Of a DNA stretch of 5,942 bases, positions 1-5,517 are shown one piece after another (position 1 is the stretch's first letter; every line of letters begins with the position of its first letter). Below the pieces are notes generated by a model. That model searched no databases. It was not told where the DNA came from and was given only the letters and a program-made list of their open reading frames with translations. A program made the position numbers and the translations under genes. Source of the stretch: JBIKLM01 sp044375105 (GTDB taxonomy: Bacteria > Planctomycetota > UBA1135 > GCA-002686595); assembly GCA_044375105.1 (NCBI GenBank), contig JBILNK010000227.1:1-5942 (forward strand). Reading direction: 5' to 3'.

Positions 1-200
1 TGGTCGCAGCGGCCCGCAGCCTGGGGGCCGACGCGCGCTACGGCGGCCCGCCGCGCGCGGCCGCGGAGCTGTTCGCCCACGCCCTGCCGCCGCGCGCCGC
101 GGCGGTCGTGCTCGGCGCCGGAGACATCGAGGAGGTGAAGCATGATCTCGACCGAGAGCTGGCCCTGCGCCCATCTGTCGCGCGCACCCCTGAACCTTAA
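1..200 (+). CDS. murC: UDP-N-acetylmuramate--L-alanine ligase, C-terminal end (partial)
   Basis: This is the 3' end of a gene that begins before the window; the reading frame starts at base 3 and ends with TAA at 198-200, giving 65 visible residues. MurC is the cytoplasmic ATP-dependent ligase that adds L-alanine to UDP-MurNAc, the first amino acid of the peptidoglycan stem peptide. The identification rests on the C-terminal motif VVLGAGDIEEV (residues 35-45 of the fragment, from nt 105), which matches the conserved (L/V)xLGAGDI segment near the end of MurC proteins. The preceding stretch (AARSLGADARYGGPPRAAAE) fits the Rossmann-like C-terminal domain of Mur ligases. The murB gene that follows directly strongly supports the call. 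The last 59 nt overlap murB, whose ribosome binding site lies inside the GDIEEV codons. The catalytic and ATP-binding parts lie outside the window, so intactness cannot be judged. Confidence 0.85.
   Translation, partial: VAAARSLGADARYGGPPRAAAELFAHALPPRAAAVVLGAGDIEEVKHDLDRELALRPSVARTPEP
131..136 (+). promoter_or_regulatory. Shine-Dalgarno of murB, inside murC
   Basis: GGAGGT lies five bases before the ATG at 142, an ideal match and spacing for the 16S anti-Shine-Dalgarno. It sits within the Glu-Glu-Val codons of the MurC C-terminal motif, so the same bases encode MurC and recruit ribosomes for murB. It decides the murB start at 142. Confidence 0.85.
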
Positions 201-1134
201 GACCACGCTCAAGGTCGGCGGCGAGGCCGAGCACCTGCTCGAGCCCGCCGACCCCGAGGAGCTGCGTCTGGCGATCCAGAGCGCGCGCGAGCGCGGGCTG
301 CCCTGGCGCATCCTGGGCGGCGGCGCGAACCTGCTGATCGCCGATGGCCTGATCCCCGGGGTCACGATCGCCACCGATCGCCTGCGGCGTACCTTCCGCC
401 ACCATCCCGAGGCGGAAGTCCCGCCGGAGCTCGGCCTCGAGGGCCGCGCCGGCGATTCGTTCAGCGACGCGCTGCCGCGCAGCCTGCACCACGATCACAA
501 CCCCGAGCCGCGCCTCGTGTGCTGGGCCGGCACGACCATGCCGGGCCTGGTCAACACCGCCAAGAGCCTGGGCTGGTCGGGCCTCGAGGGCCTGGCCGGT
601 GTGCCCGGTTCGATCGGCGGCGGCGTGGCCATGAACGCCGGCGGCTCCTGGGGCGAATTGTGGGACGTGGTCGAGCGCGTGCGCGTGATCGACGCCGACG
701 GCCAGTTCCGCGATCTCGAGCGCGCCCAGTGCAACCCGGGCTATCGCAACGGCGGCCTCGGCGAGCAGGTGGTGGCCGGCGTCGTGCTGCGCCTCCAGCC
801 CGCCAAGAAAGCCGACGTCGAAGCCGAGGTGCGCCGCTACCTCGAGCACAAGCGCGCCGTCCAGCCCGTCACCGAGGCCAGCGCCGGCTGCATGTTCAAG
901 AACCCGGACAAAGAGCTCTCCGGCGGCCGCAGCGCCGGCCAGCTGCTCGAACAAGCCGGCCTCAAGGGCACCCGCATCGGCGGCGCCGAGATCAGCCCGA
1001 AACACGCCAACTTCCTGGTCAACCGCGGCGGCGCCAGCGGCCAGGACGCCCGCCGCCTGCTGTTCCAAGCCCGCGACGCCGTGGCCCAACGCTTCGGCCT
1101 CGAACTCGGCATCGAAGTCAAGCTCTGGCCCTGA
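142..1134 (+). CDS. murB: UDP-N-acetylmuramate dehydrogenase (UDP-N-acetylenolpyruvoylglucosamine reductase) MurB
   Basis: MurB is the cytoplasmic FAD enzyme that uses NADPH to reduce UDP-GlcNAc-enolpyruvate to UDP-MurNAc, the second committed step of peptidoglycan synthesis. The 330-residue length is typical. An N-terminal FAD-binding domain shows TTLKVGG (21-27), GGGANLL (59-65) and the FAD-loop motif GLAGVPGSIGGGVAMNAGG (150-168). The C-terminal MurB domain shows PGYRNG (199-204), matching the GYRxS substrate-binding segment, then ASAGCMFKNP (246-255), GGAEISPKHANFLVN (280-294) and a terminal ELGIEVKL with Glu325 as the likely catalytic glutamate. Two oddities: Cys250 occupies the position of the general-acid serine (Ser229 in E. 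coli), and about 20-25 extra residues seem to lie within 85-127 compared with ordinary MurB. The start at 142 is fixed by the strong Shine-Dalgarno. The gene overlaps murC by 59 nt, so the two are co-transcribed and probably translationally coupled. No ddl or ftsQ follows, and a gap after the stop suggests the operon ends here. Confidence 0.96.
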   Translation: MISTESWPCAHLSRAPLNLKTTLKVGGEAEHLLEPADPEELRLAIQSARERGLPWRILGGGANLLIADGLIPGVTIATDRLRRTFRHHPEAEVPPELGLEGRAGDSFSDALPRSLHHDHNPEPRLVCWAGTTMPGLVNTAKSLGWSGLEGLAGVPGSIGGGVAMNAGGSWGELWDVVERVRVIDADGQFRDLERAQCNPGYRNGGLGEQVVAGVVLRLQPAKKADVEAEVRRYLEHKRAVQPVTEASAGCMFKNPDKELSGGRSAGQLLEQAGLKGTRIGGAEISPKHANFLVNRGGASGQDARRLLFQARDAVAQRFGLELGIEVKLWP

Positions 1135-1363
1135 CCCGCCCGGGGCACGCCTCAGACCGCACTGCAGCGCTCGCGTTCCCTTCGCCTCGAACGCAGCGGC
1201 CGGCGGCGGCGCCCGCGCAGCGATCGCCGAAAGTCCGGCCTTGTGCGGGATTCAGCGCTCGAGGCGAGGGAGTTCGGGGAGGCTTCGGATCGCTGCCCGC
1301 CGATCGCCCGCGGAGCCCGGCGGGGAGCTGACCGCGCCGTGGGCGGGGGCCGCCCGGCACCCG

Positions 1364-1390
1364 GCGTCGGCCCGCTGCCCCGGCCGACGC
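1364..1390. repeat. perfect inverted repeat, 9-bp stem, 9-nt loop
   Basis: GCGTCGGCC at 1364-1372 is the exact reverse complement of GGCCGACGC at 1382-1390, separated by nine bases. It lies about 90 nt before the proposed DUF898 start. No T-run follows it immediately, so it is not a canonical rho-independent terminator. It could be an operator-type palindrome, a 5' leader hairpin, or chance in such GC-rich DNA. Confidence 0.45.
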
Positions 1391-1396
1391 GGCGCA

Positions 1397-1421
1397 GGGA
1401 TCCCCGCCCTTTTCGGATCCC
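1397..1421. repeat. perfect inverted repeat, 7-bp stem with T-run in the loop
   Basis: GGGATCC at 1397-1403 pairs exactly with GGATCCC at 1415-1421 across an 11-nt loop that contains TTTT (1410-1413). It begins six bases after the preceding inverted repeat. With that repeat it forms a tandem pair of hairpins 60-117 nt upstream of the ATG at 1481. The function is unknown. Confidence 0.35.
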
Positions 1422-1480
1422 GCCCCTCCCGGATGCACGGACCGTCGGGGATGATCGCCTGTCCCCACCTTGCCCCAGCC

Positions 1481-2614
1481 ATGTCCGACCCCTCTGGCGC
1501 CGCCCCGCTCGCCCCGTCCCAGTCTCCGCTCGCGGGAGAAGCGGCCGAGCCCCGCCCGCCCAGCGCCGCGGAGCCCCTGCGATTCACCGGATCCGAACAG
1601 GAGTTCGCGCGCATCTGGTTCGTCAATCTGGCCCTGACGATCCTGACCCTGGGCATCTATGGGGCCTGGGGCAAGGTGCGCACCCGGCGCTACCTCTACG
1701 GGCACACGCGCCTGGCCGGCGAGGGCTTCGAATACACGGCCGATCCCCTGGCGCTGCTCAAGGGCTATCTGCTGTCGGGCGCCTTCTTGGTGGCCTACTC
1801 CCTGGCGAGCGAAGCCGCTCCGCTGTTCGGCCTGGCCCTGTTCGCGCTGGGTGTGGCCCTGTTTCCCTGGATGCTGTGGCTGTCGCTGCGCTTCAACGCC
1901 CAGAACACCGGCTATCTGGGTCTGCGCCTGCGTTTCCGCGGGGCATTGAAGCGCAGCTACCGGGTCAATCTGCTGGGCTGGCTGGCGACGGCGCTGAGTT
2001 TTGGCACCCTGTTCCCACTGTGGCAACAGCGGCGTCGGCGCTACGCCTGGTCGGGCCTGTGCTTCGGCGATCGGCCGGTGGGTTTCGGCGCGGGTGTGGC
2101 GCCCTTCTATTGGGCCTCGCTGTTCTCGACGCTCTGGTTGTTCCTCGGGCTGCTGCCCGTGGGCTTTCTGCTCGAGGCGTTCGAGCAAGCCGGGCTGGTG
2201 CGGGTCGATGCCGATGGGGAGCTGCGGGAGGGCTCGCCGGGCGACGGGGCCTTGTTCCTGGCCGCGGCGGCGCCCTTCCTGCTGGTGACCCTGGCCCTCG
2301 CCCAAGCGGCTTGGACCGCGCGCACGCACAACGCGGTCTTCCGGGGTTTGGGGGTGGGGCCGGGCGTGAGCTTCGATGCGCGGCTTTCGACCTGGCGCCT
2401 GATGTGGCGCTACCTCCAGAACAACGTCCTGCTGCTGCTGACGCTGGGCCTGGCCTACCCCTGGACGCGCATCGCCACCTGGCGGCTCCTGACCGAGTCG
2501 ATCTCGGTCCGAGGCGGCGAGCGGCTGGCCGAGACCGCCGCGCTGCCGGCCGATTCGATCTCCGCTTTGGGCGACGCCGCCAGCAGCCTGTTCGAGATCG
2601 ACCTGGGGCTATGA
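1481..2614 (+). CDS. DUF898 (YjgN-like) polytopic inner-membrane protein
   Basis: A 377-residue membrane protein of the DUF898/YjgN family; no biochemical function is established for the family to my knowledge. A Pro/Ala-rich N-terminal tail (1-33) is followed by the domain start RFTGSEQEFARIW (34-46). The signature NLALTILTLGIYGAWGKVR (49-67), then RRYLY, is typical of the family. Likely membrane spans are about 46-63, 91-108, 113-136, 163-181, 207-230, 257-278 and 314-329. The signature recurs in weaker form as NLLGWLATALSFGTLFPLW (163-181, then QQRRRRY) and NNVLLLLTLGLAYPWTR (314-330, then ATWR), suggesting three internal repeats. The start at 1481 (MSDPSG) was chosen because upstream in-frame sequence is implausible; 1451 and 1433 are alternative ATGs. 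None has a clear Shine-Dalgarno, so the exact start is moderately uncertain. The stop overlaps the next gene's start (ATGA). Association with an M48 peptidase recurs in other bacteria and supports both calls. Confidence 0.88.
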   Translation: MSDPSGAAPLAPSQSPLAGEAAEPRPPSAAEPLRFTGSEQEFARIWFVNLALTILTLGIYGAWGKVRTRRYLYGHTRLAGEGFEYTADPLALLKGYLLSGAFLVAYSLASEAAPLFGLALFALGVALFPWMLWLSLRFNAQNTGYLGLRLRFRGALKRSYRVNLLGWLATALSFGTLFPLWQQRRRRYAWSGLCFGDRPVGFGAGVAPFYWASLFSTLWLFLGLLPVGFLLEAFEQAGLVRVDADGELREGSPGDGALFLAAAAPFLLVTLALAQAAWTARTHNAVFRGLGVGPGVSFDARLSTWRLMWRYLQNNVLLLLTLGLAYPWTRIATWRLLTESISVRGGERLAETAALPADSISALGDAASSLFEIDLGL

Positions 2615-3705
2615 GCGGCGCGCCCTCCGAGCCGCCGGCGTCGCCCGCCGCGGGGGCCGAAGCCTCCGTGGCGCTGCGCCTGTTCGATGGGGCCAGCGCG
2701 CGCGCCCGAGCGGGCCGGCTCCACAGGCTTTCCGACGGCCAGCTCGAGCTCGCGCTCGAGGGAGAAACCCCGCGGGTGCTCGATCCGCGCGCGCTGGCGC
2801 TGGAGCCGCCGCTGCCGGGCCTGGCCCTGGAGCTGCGCCTCGACGACGGGGGCCGCCTGCGCATCGAGGACCGGGCCGGTTTCGAGGCCCTGGTGCAGGG
2901 CCTGCCCCTGCGCCGCGAGTTCGGTCAGCGCCTGCAGCGCATCGAAGGCCGTCGGCGGGCCCTGGCGCTCGCCCTGGGGATCGCCGCGGCCGCCCTGGCG
3001 CTGCTCTATTGGCGCGGCATCCCGCTGGCCGCCGGCCTGGTGGCCGAGCGCCTTCCGGAGGGCTCCCTGGAGGTGGCCAGCGATCAGGCCCTGACCCTGC
3101 TCGAGCGCTTGGCCTTCGAACCGACCCAGCTCTCCAGCGAGCAGCAGCAGGCCCTCGAAGCGCGCTTCGCCGCGCTGTTGCCGGGATTGCCGCAAGGCCC
3201 GCGCTATCGGCTGTTGCTGCGCGACGCGCCGGGGCTCGGGCCCAACGCCCTGGCGCTGCCCGACGGGCGCGTGGTGGTCACCGATGCGCTGGTCGAGCTG
3301 CTCGAAGACGATGAGCTCGACGCCGTGCTGCTGCACGAATTCGGCCATGTGGTCGAGCGCCATGGGGCCCAGCTCGTGCTGCGGGCCACCGCCATCGGCA
3401 TGGTCCTGGCGCTGGTGGCCGGGGACCTGAGCGGCCTGGGCTCGATCGGGGCCGGGCTGCCGCCGCTCCTGCTCCAGCAGGGCTACAGCCGCGGATTCGA
3501 GGCCGGAGCGGACCGTTTCGCGGCCGAGTCCCTGCGGCGCCGCGGCTCGGACAGCGCCCCGCTGCGGCGCGCCCTCGAGAAGCTGGGCCGGGCCGTCGGA
3601 AAGGAGGCCGCCGGCGACGGCGGGCCGGGGGCCCTGCTGGCCTCCCATCCGTCGATCCGCCGGCGCATCGCCGACCTCGAGCGCTTCGACCAAGGCCCGC
3701 CCTGA
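2611..3705 (+). CDS. membrane-anchored M48 family zinc metallopeptidase with N-terminal DUF7092-like domain
   Basis: A 364-residue protease. Residues 20-95 (from VALRLFDG) form a beta-rich domain resembling the one catalogued, from memory, as DUF7092 and found ahead of M48 domains. An Arg-rich stretch (101-116) precedes one transmembrane helix (about 117-134). Under the positive-inside rule this puts the N-terminal domain in the cytoplasm and the protease domain outside the inner membrane. The M48 core has PNALALPDGRVVVTDAL (211-227), the zinc/catalytic motif HEFGH (242-246: His242, Glu243, His246), and YSRGFEAGADRFA (292-304), with Glu297 the expected third zinc ligand and Asp301 conserved. 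SHPSIRRRIADLE (345-357) is the usual M48 C-terminal signature. All catalytic residues are present, so it should be active. Its ATG overlaps the DUF898 stop by four bases and lacks a well-spaced Shine-Dalgarno (GGGG ends only two bases before it), implying translational coupling. The substrate is unknown; roles in membrane-protein or envelope quality control are inference. Confidence 0.92.
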   Translation: MSGAPSEPPASPAAGAEASVALRLFDGASARARAGRLHRLSDGQLELALEGETPRVLDPRALALEPPLPGLALELRLDDGGRLRIEDRAGFEALVQGLPLRREFGQRLQRIEGRRRALALALGIAAAALALLYWRGIPLAAGLVAERLPEGSLEVASDQALTLLERLAFEPTQLSSEQQQALEARFAALLPGLPQGPRYRLLLRDAPGLGPNALALPDGRVVVTDALVELLEDDELDAVLLHEFGHVVERHGAQLVLRATAIGMVLALVAGDLSGLGSIGAGLPPLLLQQGYSRGFEAGADRFAAESLRRRGSDSAPLRRALEKLGRAVGKEAAGDGGPGALLASHPSIRRRIADLERFDQGPP

Positions 3706-3739
3706 TGCCGTGTCCGGAGCGCTGGGCTAGCCTTTCTGC

Positions 3740-5365
3740 ATGCGGGCGGCGCTCCGGAACTCCACGGCCCTCCATGGGCTGGGCGCCGCCTGCCTGAGCG
3801 GCGCCTGCCTGGGCGCCGCTTGGCTGAGGGGCGTTCGGACCGTTCTGGTTTGGACCGCGCTCGTCGGCGGCGCGGCCCACCTCGCGGCGGGGGCGCCAGC
3901 CGCCCTCCAGCGCGCGGAGCCCGCCGCGGCCGCCTCCAAGCCCGGCCAGGAGCTGTGGCCCGGGCGCAAGGACGTGGTCGAGCTGCTGTTGCCCTCCGGC
4001 GCGCGGCGCCTCGAGGGGCGGCTCTTGTGCGCCACCGATCCCGCGCTCTTGTGGTTCGAGACCGACAAGGGCATCCAGCGCCTCGAACGCGCTGGGCTGC
4101 GCTCCCTGGCGATCGACAGCCGGCGCACCCGTTTGGCCGATTGGATGGCCCTGCGCCGGCCCGGCCTCAGCGCGGAGCAAGCCTTCGATCTGGTGGCCGC
4201 TGCGGAGCTGCGCGGCCTGTCGGCCATGGCGCGCCTGCAGGCCATGGCGGTGCTGCGGATCGAGCCGGAGCACGCCGGGGCCCATCGTTTCCTGGGCCAC
4301 GGGCAGGAGCGGCGCTCGGGCCGTTTCCTGTGGCCCTTGCGCAAAGGGCCCGCGCTGCCTACGCCGGCGTTCCTCGAATGGACGCAGCAGAACTGGGAGC
4401 AGCGCCTGGTGCTCGCTTCGGAGCACTTCCTGCTCGAAACCGACTGCGGCCTGGGCCTGGCGCTCGACACCCTGTTCGATCTGGAGGCCCTGTACCTGTT
4501 CTGGATGCAGGGGCTGGGCAGCGAATTGTGGGCTTTCGAGGACGTGCACCAACCGGAGCGCCGGCGCATGGCCTGGCGCATCTTCCGCGACCGCTTCGAT
4601 CCGGCCTACGGGCTGGTGCTGGGCCCCGACCGGCCCGCGGAGTACGACCCCACCCAGGCCACCGAGGTGCAGTTCGTGTCCCACACGGGCTGGCAGCTCG
4701 GCAGCTCGAACCTGGTGCACACCTACCTGCCGCTGTCCGCGGAACGCCCCGAGCGCCTGTTCGAGCTGGCGGTGGCCCAGCTCTTGACCTCGACCCTGCT
4801 GCTCGGCCATCCGGGGTCCGCCGACCCGCCGGAACCGGGGCAGGCCGGTCCGGTGCCGCGCTATCCCGCGACGCCGATGTGGGCCGAAATCGGCCTGTCG
4901 GCCTACCTGGGCCGCCAGTTCGACGGCCCGCCGGGCTTCGCCGCCTACGCGCCCCTCCTGGCCCCGCTGACCCGCGAGGAGATCCAGCAGGCGCTGACCC
5001 CCGTGGCGCCGATCGCGGGCTCGCCGCTCTCCCTGGCCCGCGCCGAGATCACCAACCTGTGCGGGCTGCCCTATGGCTACTTCCAGCCCTCTGCGGACGG
5101 CATCGGCGATCGCCTGTCGAGCCAGAGCGCCTGGCACCGCGCCAAGGCCAGCGCCTGGGGCGCGTTCCTGCTCGGGCAATCGCCCCTGCCCGAGCGCGCC
5201 GAGCGGGGCGGGCGCGCGGCCCTCATCGAGTACCTGCGCCAGGCCCTGCGGGAGGGGCGCGGGCACTCGAGCGCCGCACTGGACGGGGCCTTCGGCGGTC
5301 CGCGCGGCCAGGTGCGCATCGAGGAACTCGAGCCCCGGCTGTTCGAATGGCTGGCGAGCCTGTGA
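3740..5365 (+). CDS. hypothetical exported protein with degenerate gluzincin-like (DUF1570-like) domain
   Basis: A 541-residue protein I cannot assign to a characterised function. The N-terminus has two mildly hydrophobic segments (about 10-29 and 33-50, the latter RTVLVWTALVGGAAHLAAG), suggesting a signal peptide or anchor; an Ala-rich linker follows (51-67). Residues 78-126 (DVVELLLPSGARRLEGRLL onward) look like a small beta/SH3-like region. Residues 165-187 (LRIEPEHAGAHRFLGHG within it) resemble a TPR-like helix pair. From SEHFLLETD (227-235) the protein follows the layout of Planctomycetota DUF1570-type peptidase-like domains. There FELAVAQLL (341-349) sits where an LHExxHxLL zinc helix would be expected and PMWAEIGLSAYL (379-390) where WxxEGxAxY would be. 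The key His/Glu residues are absent, suggesting a non-catalytic domain. The start at 3740 is the first ATG after an in-frame TAG at 3728 and has no Shine-Dalgarno. The gene lies 34 nt after the protease gene and may share its transcript. Confidence 0.78.
   Translation: MRAALRNSTALHGLGAACLSGACLGAAWLRGVRTVLVWTALVGGAAHLAAGAPAALQRAEPAAAASKPGQELWPGRKDVVELLLPSGARRLEGRLLCATDPALLWFETDKGIQRLERAGLRSLAIDSRRTRLADWMALRRPGLSAEQAFDLVAAAELRGLSAMARLQAMAVLRIEPEHAGAHRFLGHGQERRSGRFLWPLRKGPALPTPAFLEWTQQNWEQRLVLASEHFLLETDCGLGLALDTLFDLEALYLFWMQGLGSELWAFEDVHQPERRRMAWRIFRDRFDPAYGLVLGPDRPAEYDPTQATEVQFVSHTGWQLGSSNLVHTYLPLSAERPERLFELAVAQLLTSTLLLGHPGSADPPEPGQAGPVPRYPATPMWAEIGLSAYLGRQFDGPPGFAAYAPLLAPLTREEIQQALTPVAPIAGSPLSLARAEITNLCGLPYGYFQPSADGIGDRLSSQSAWHRAKASAWGAFLLGQSPLPERAERGGRAALIEYLRQALREGRGHSSAALDGAFGGPRGQVRIEELEPRLFEWLASL
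3781..3833 (+). repeat. imperfect direct repeat, 30-nt period, in the N-terminal coding region
   Basis: The 23-nt segment at 3781-3803 recurs at 3811-3833 with 20 identical positions. In protein it gives LGAACLSGAC followed by LGAAWLRGVR (residues 14-33), a duplicated 10-residue hydrophobic segment ahead of the likely signal-peptide core. It looks like a local tandem duplication. Confidence 0.6.
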
Positions 5366-5410
5366 GCGCGGCGGGCTGCGCGCCGGCGGCCGTCCAAGGC
5401 TGAGCTTCGC

Positions 5411-5460
5411 GCCCCGGAAAGGAGCGCGGCCCGGCGCCGGAGCGGCGCTCGGTCCGGGGC
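5411..5460. repeat. long two-part inverted repeat
   Basis: GCCCCGG (5411-5417) pairs with CCGGGGC (5454-5460). Inside that, GAGCGC (5422-5427) pairs with GCGCTC (5445-5450), with short internal loops (AAAG and GGT) and the palindrome CCGGCGCCGG (5431-5440) near the apex. This would fold into an extended hairpin starting about 45 nt after the upstream stop codon. Its right arm is shared with the next inverted repeat, so the two cannot form together. Confidence 0.45.
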
Positions 5461-5485
5461 CCGGCCTCCGCGGACAGGGCCCCGG
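5454..5485. repeat. perfect inverted repeat, 9-bp stem, 14-nt loop
   Basis: CCGGGGCCC (5454-5462) is exactly complementary to GGGCCCCGG (5477-5485). The loop carries the palindrome TCCGCGGA (5467-5474). It competes with the 5411-5460 fold for bases 5454-5460. Confidence 0.5.
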
Positions 5486-5491
5486 CGTCTC

Positions 5492-5510
5492 CCAGCGCCA
5501 GGGGCGCTGG
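5492..5510. repeat. perfect inverted repeat, 8-bp stem, 3-nt loop
   Basis: CCAGCGCC (5492-5499) pairs exactly with GGCGCTGG (5503-5510) around AGG. The tight loop makes it the most compact hairpin in the region. It resembles a terminator stem, but no T-run follows on either strand, so intrinsic termination is not supported. Confidence 0.5.
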
Positions 5511-5517
5511 CTCCCGG

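Larger units (their letters stand above)
1135..1480. other. intergenic region between murB and the DUF898 gene
   Basis: About 346 nt hold no gene I can support. A frame from 1241 stays open into the downstream membrane-protein gene. Its extra 80 residues, however, are Arg/Gly/Ala/Pro-rich, begin with MCGIQRSRRG and have no Shine-Dalgarno, so I treat them as non-coding. I see no T-tract terminator after murB and no convincing -35/-10 pair. The only structured elements are the two inverted repeats near the 3' end, listed separately. Any promoter for the DUF898-M48 unit should lie here. Confidence 0.6.

Noticed and set aside
1218..1226. GCGATCGC octamer as a meaningful repeated motif
   Set aside because: A HIP1-like octamer occurs here, but I see no array of it in the window, so it carries no weight.
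1241..1480. An 80-residue N-terminal extension of the DUF898 protein
   Set aside because: The frame is open but the residues are compositionally biased, precede the expected family start and contain the two inverted repeats; the ATG at 1481 gives a normal-length protein.
1118..2329. A 403-codon minus-strand open frame spanning the murB-DUF898 gap
   Set aside because: It is antisense to recognisable DUF898 coding sequence, its product is Gln/Arg/Gly-rich and I recognise no domain; the gap portion is equally low-complexity.
1243..2610. An upstream extension of the M48 reading frame
   Set aside because: The frame is open by chance through the DUF898 gene; the upstream residues are Arg/Gly/Ala/Pro-rich, whereas the ATG at 2611 gives a family-like start with a coupled ATGA.
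2455..3693. A 412-codon minus-strand open frame opposite the M48 gene
   Set aside because: Gln/Gly/Ala/Arg-rich with no motif, and it is antisense to a gene with an intact HExxH active site.
3820..5403. A 527-codon + strand frame overlapping the 541-residue gene
   Set aside because: Its translation is dominated by Arg/Ala/Gly/Pro, while the other frame gives a balanced protein with domain-like blocks.
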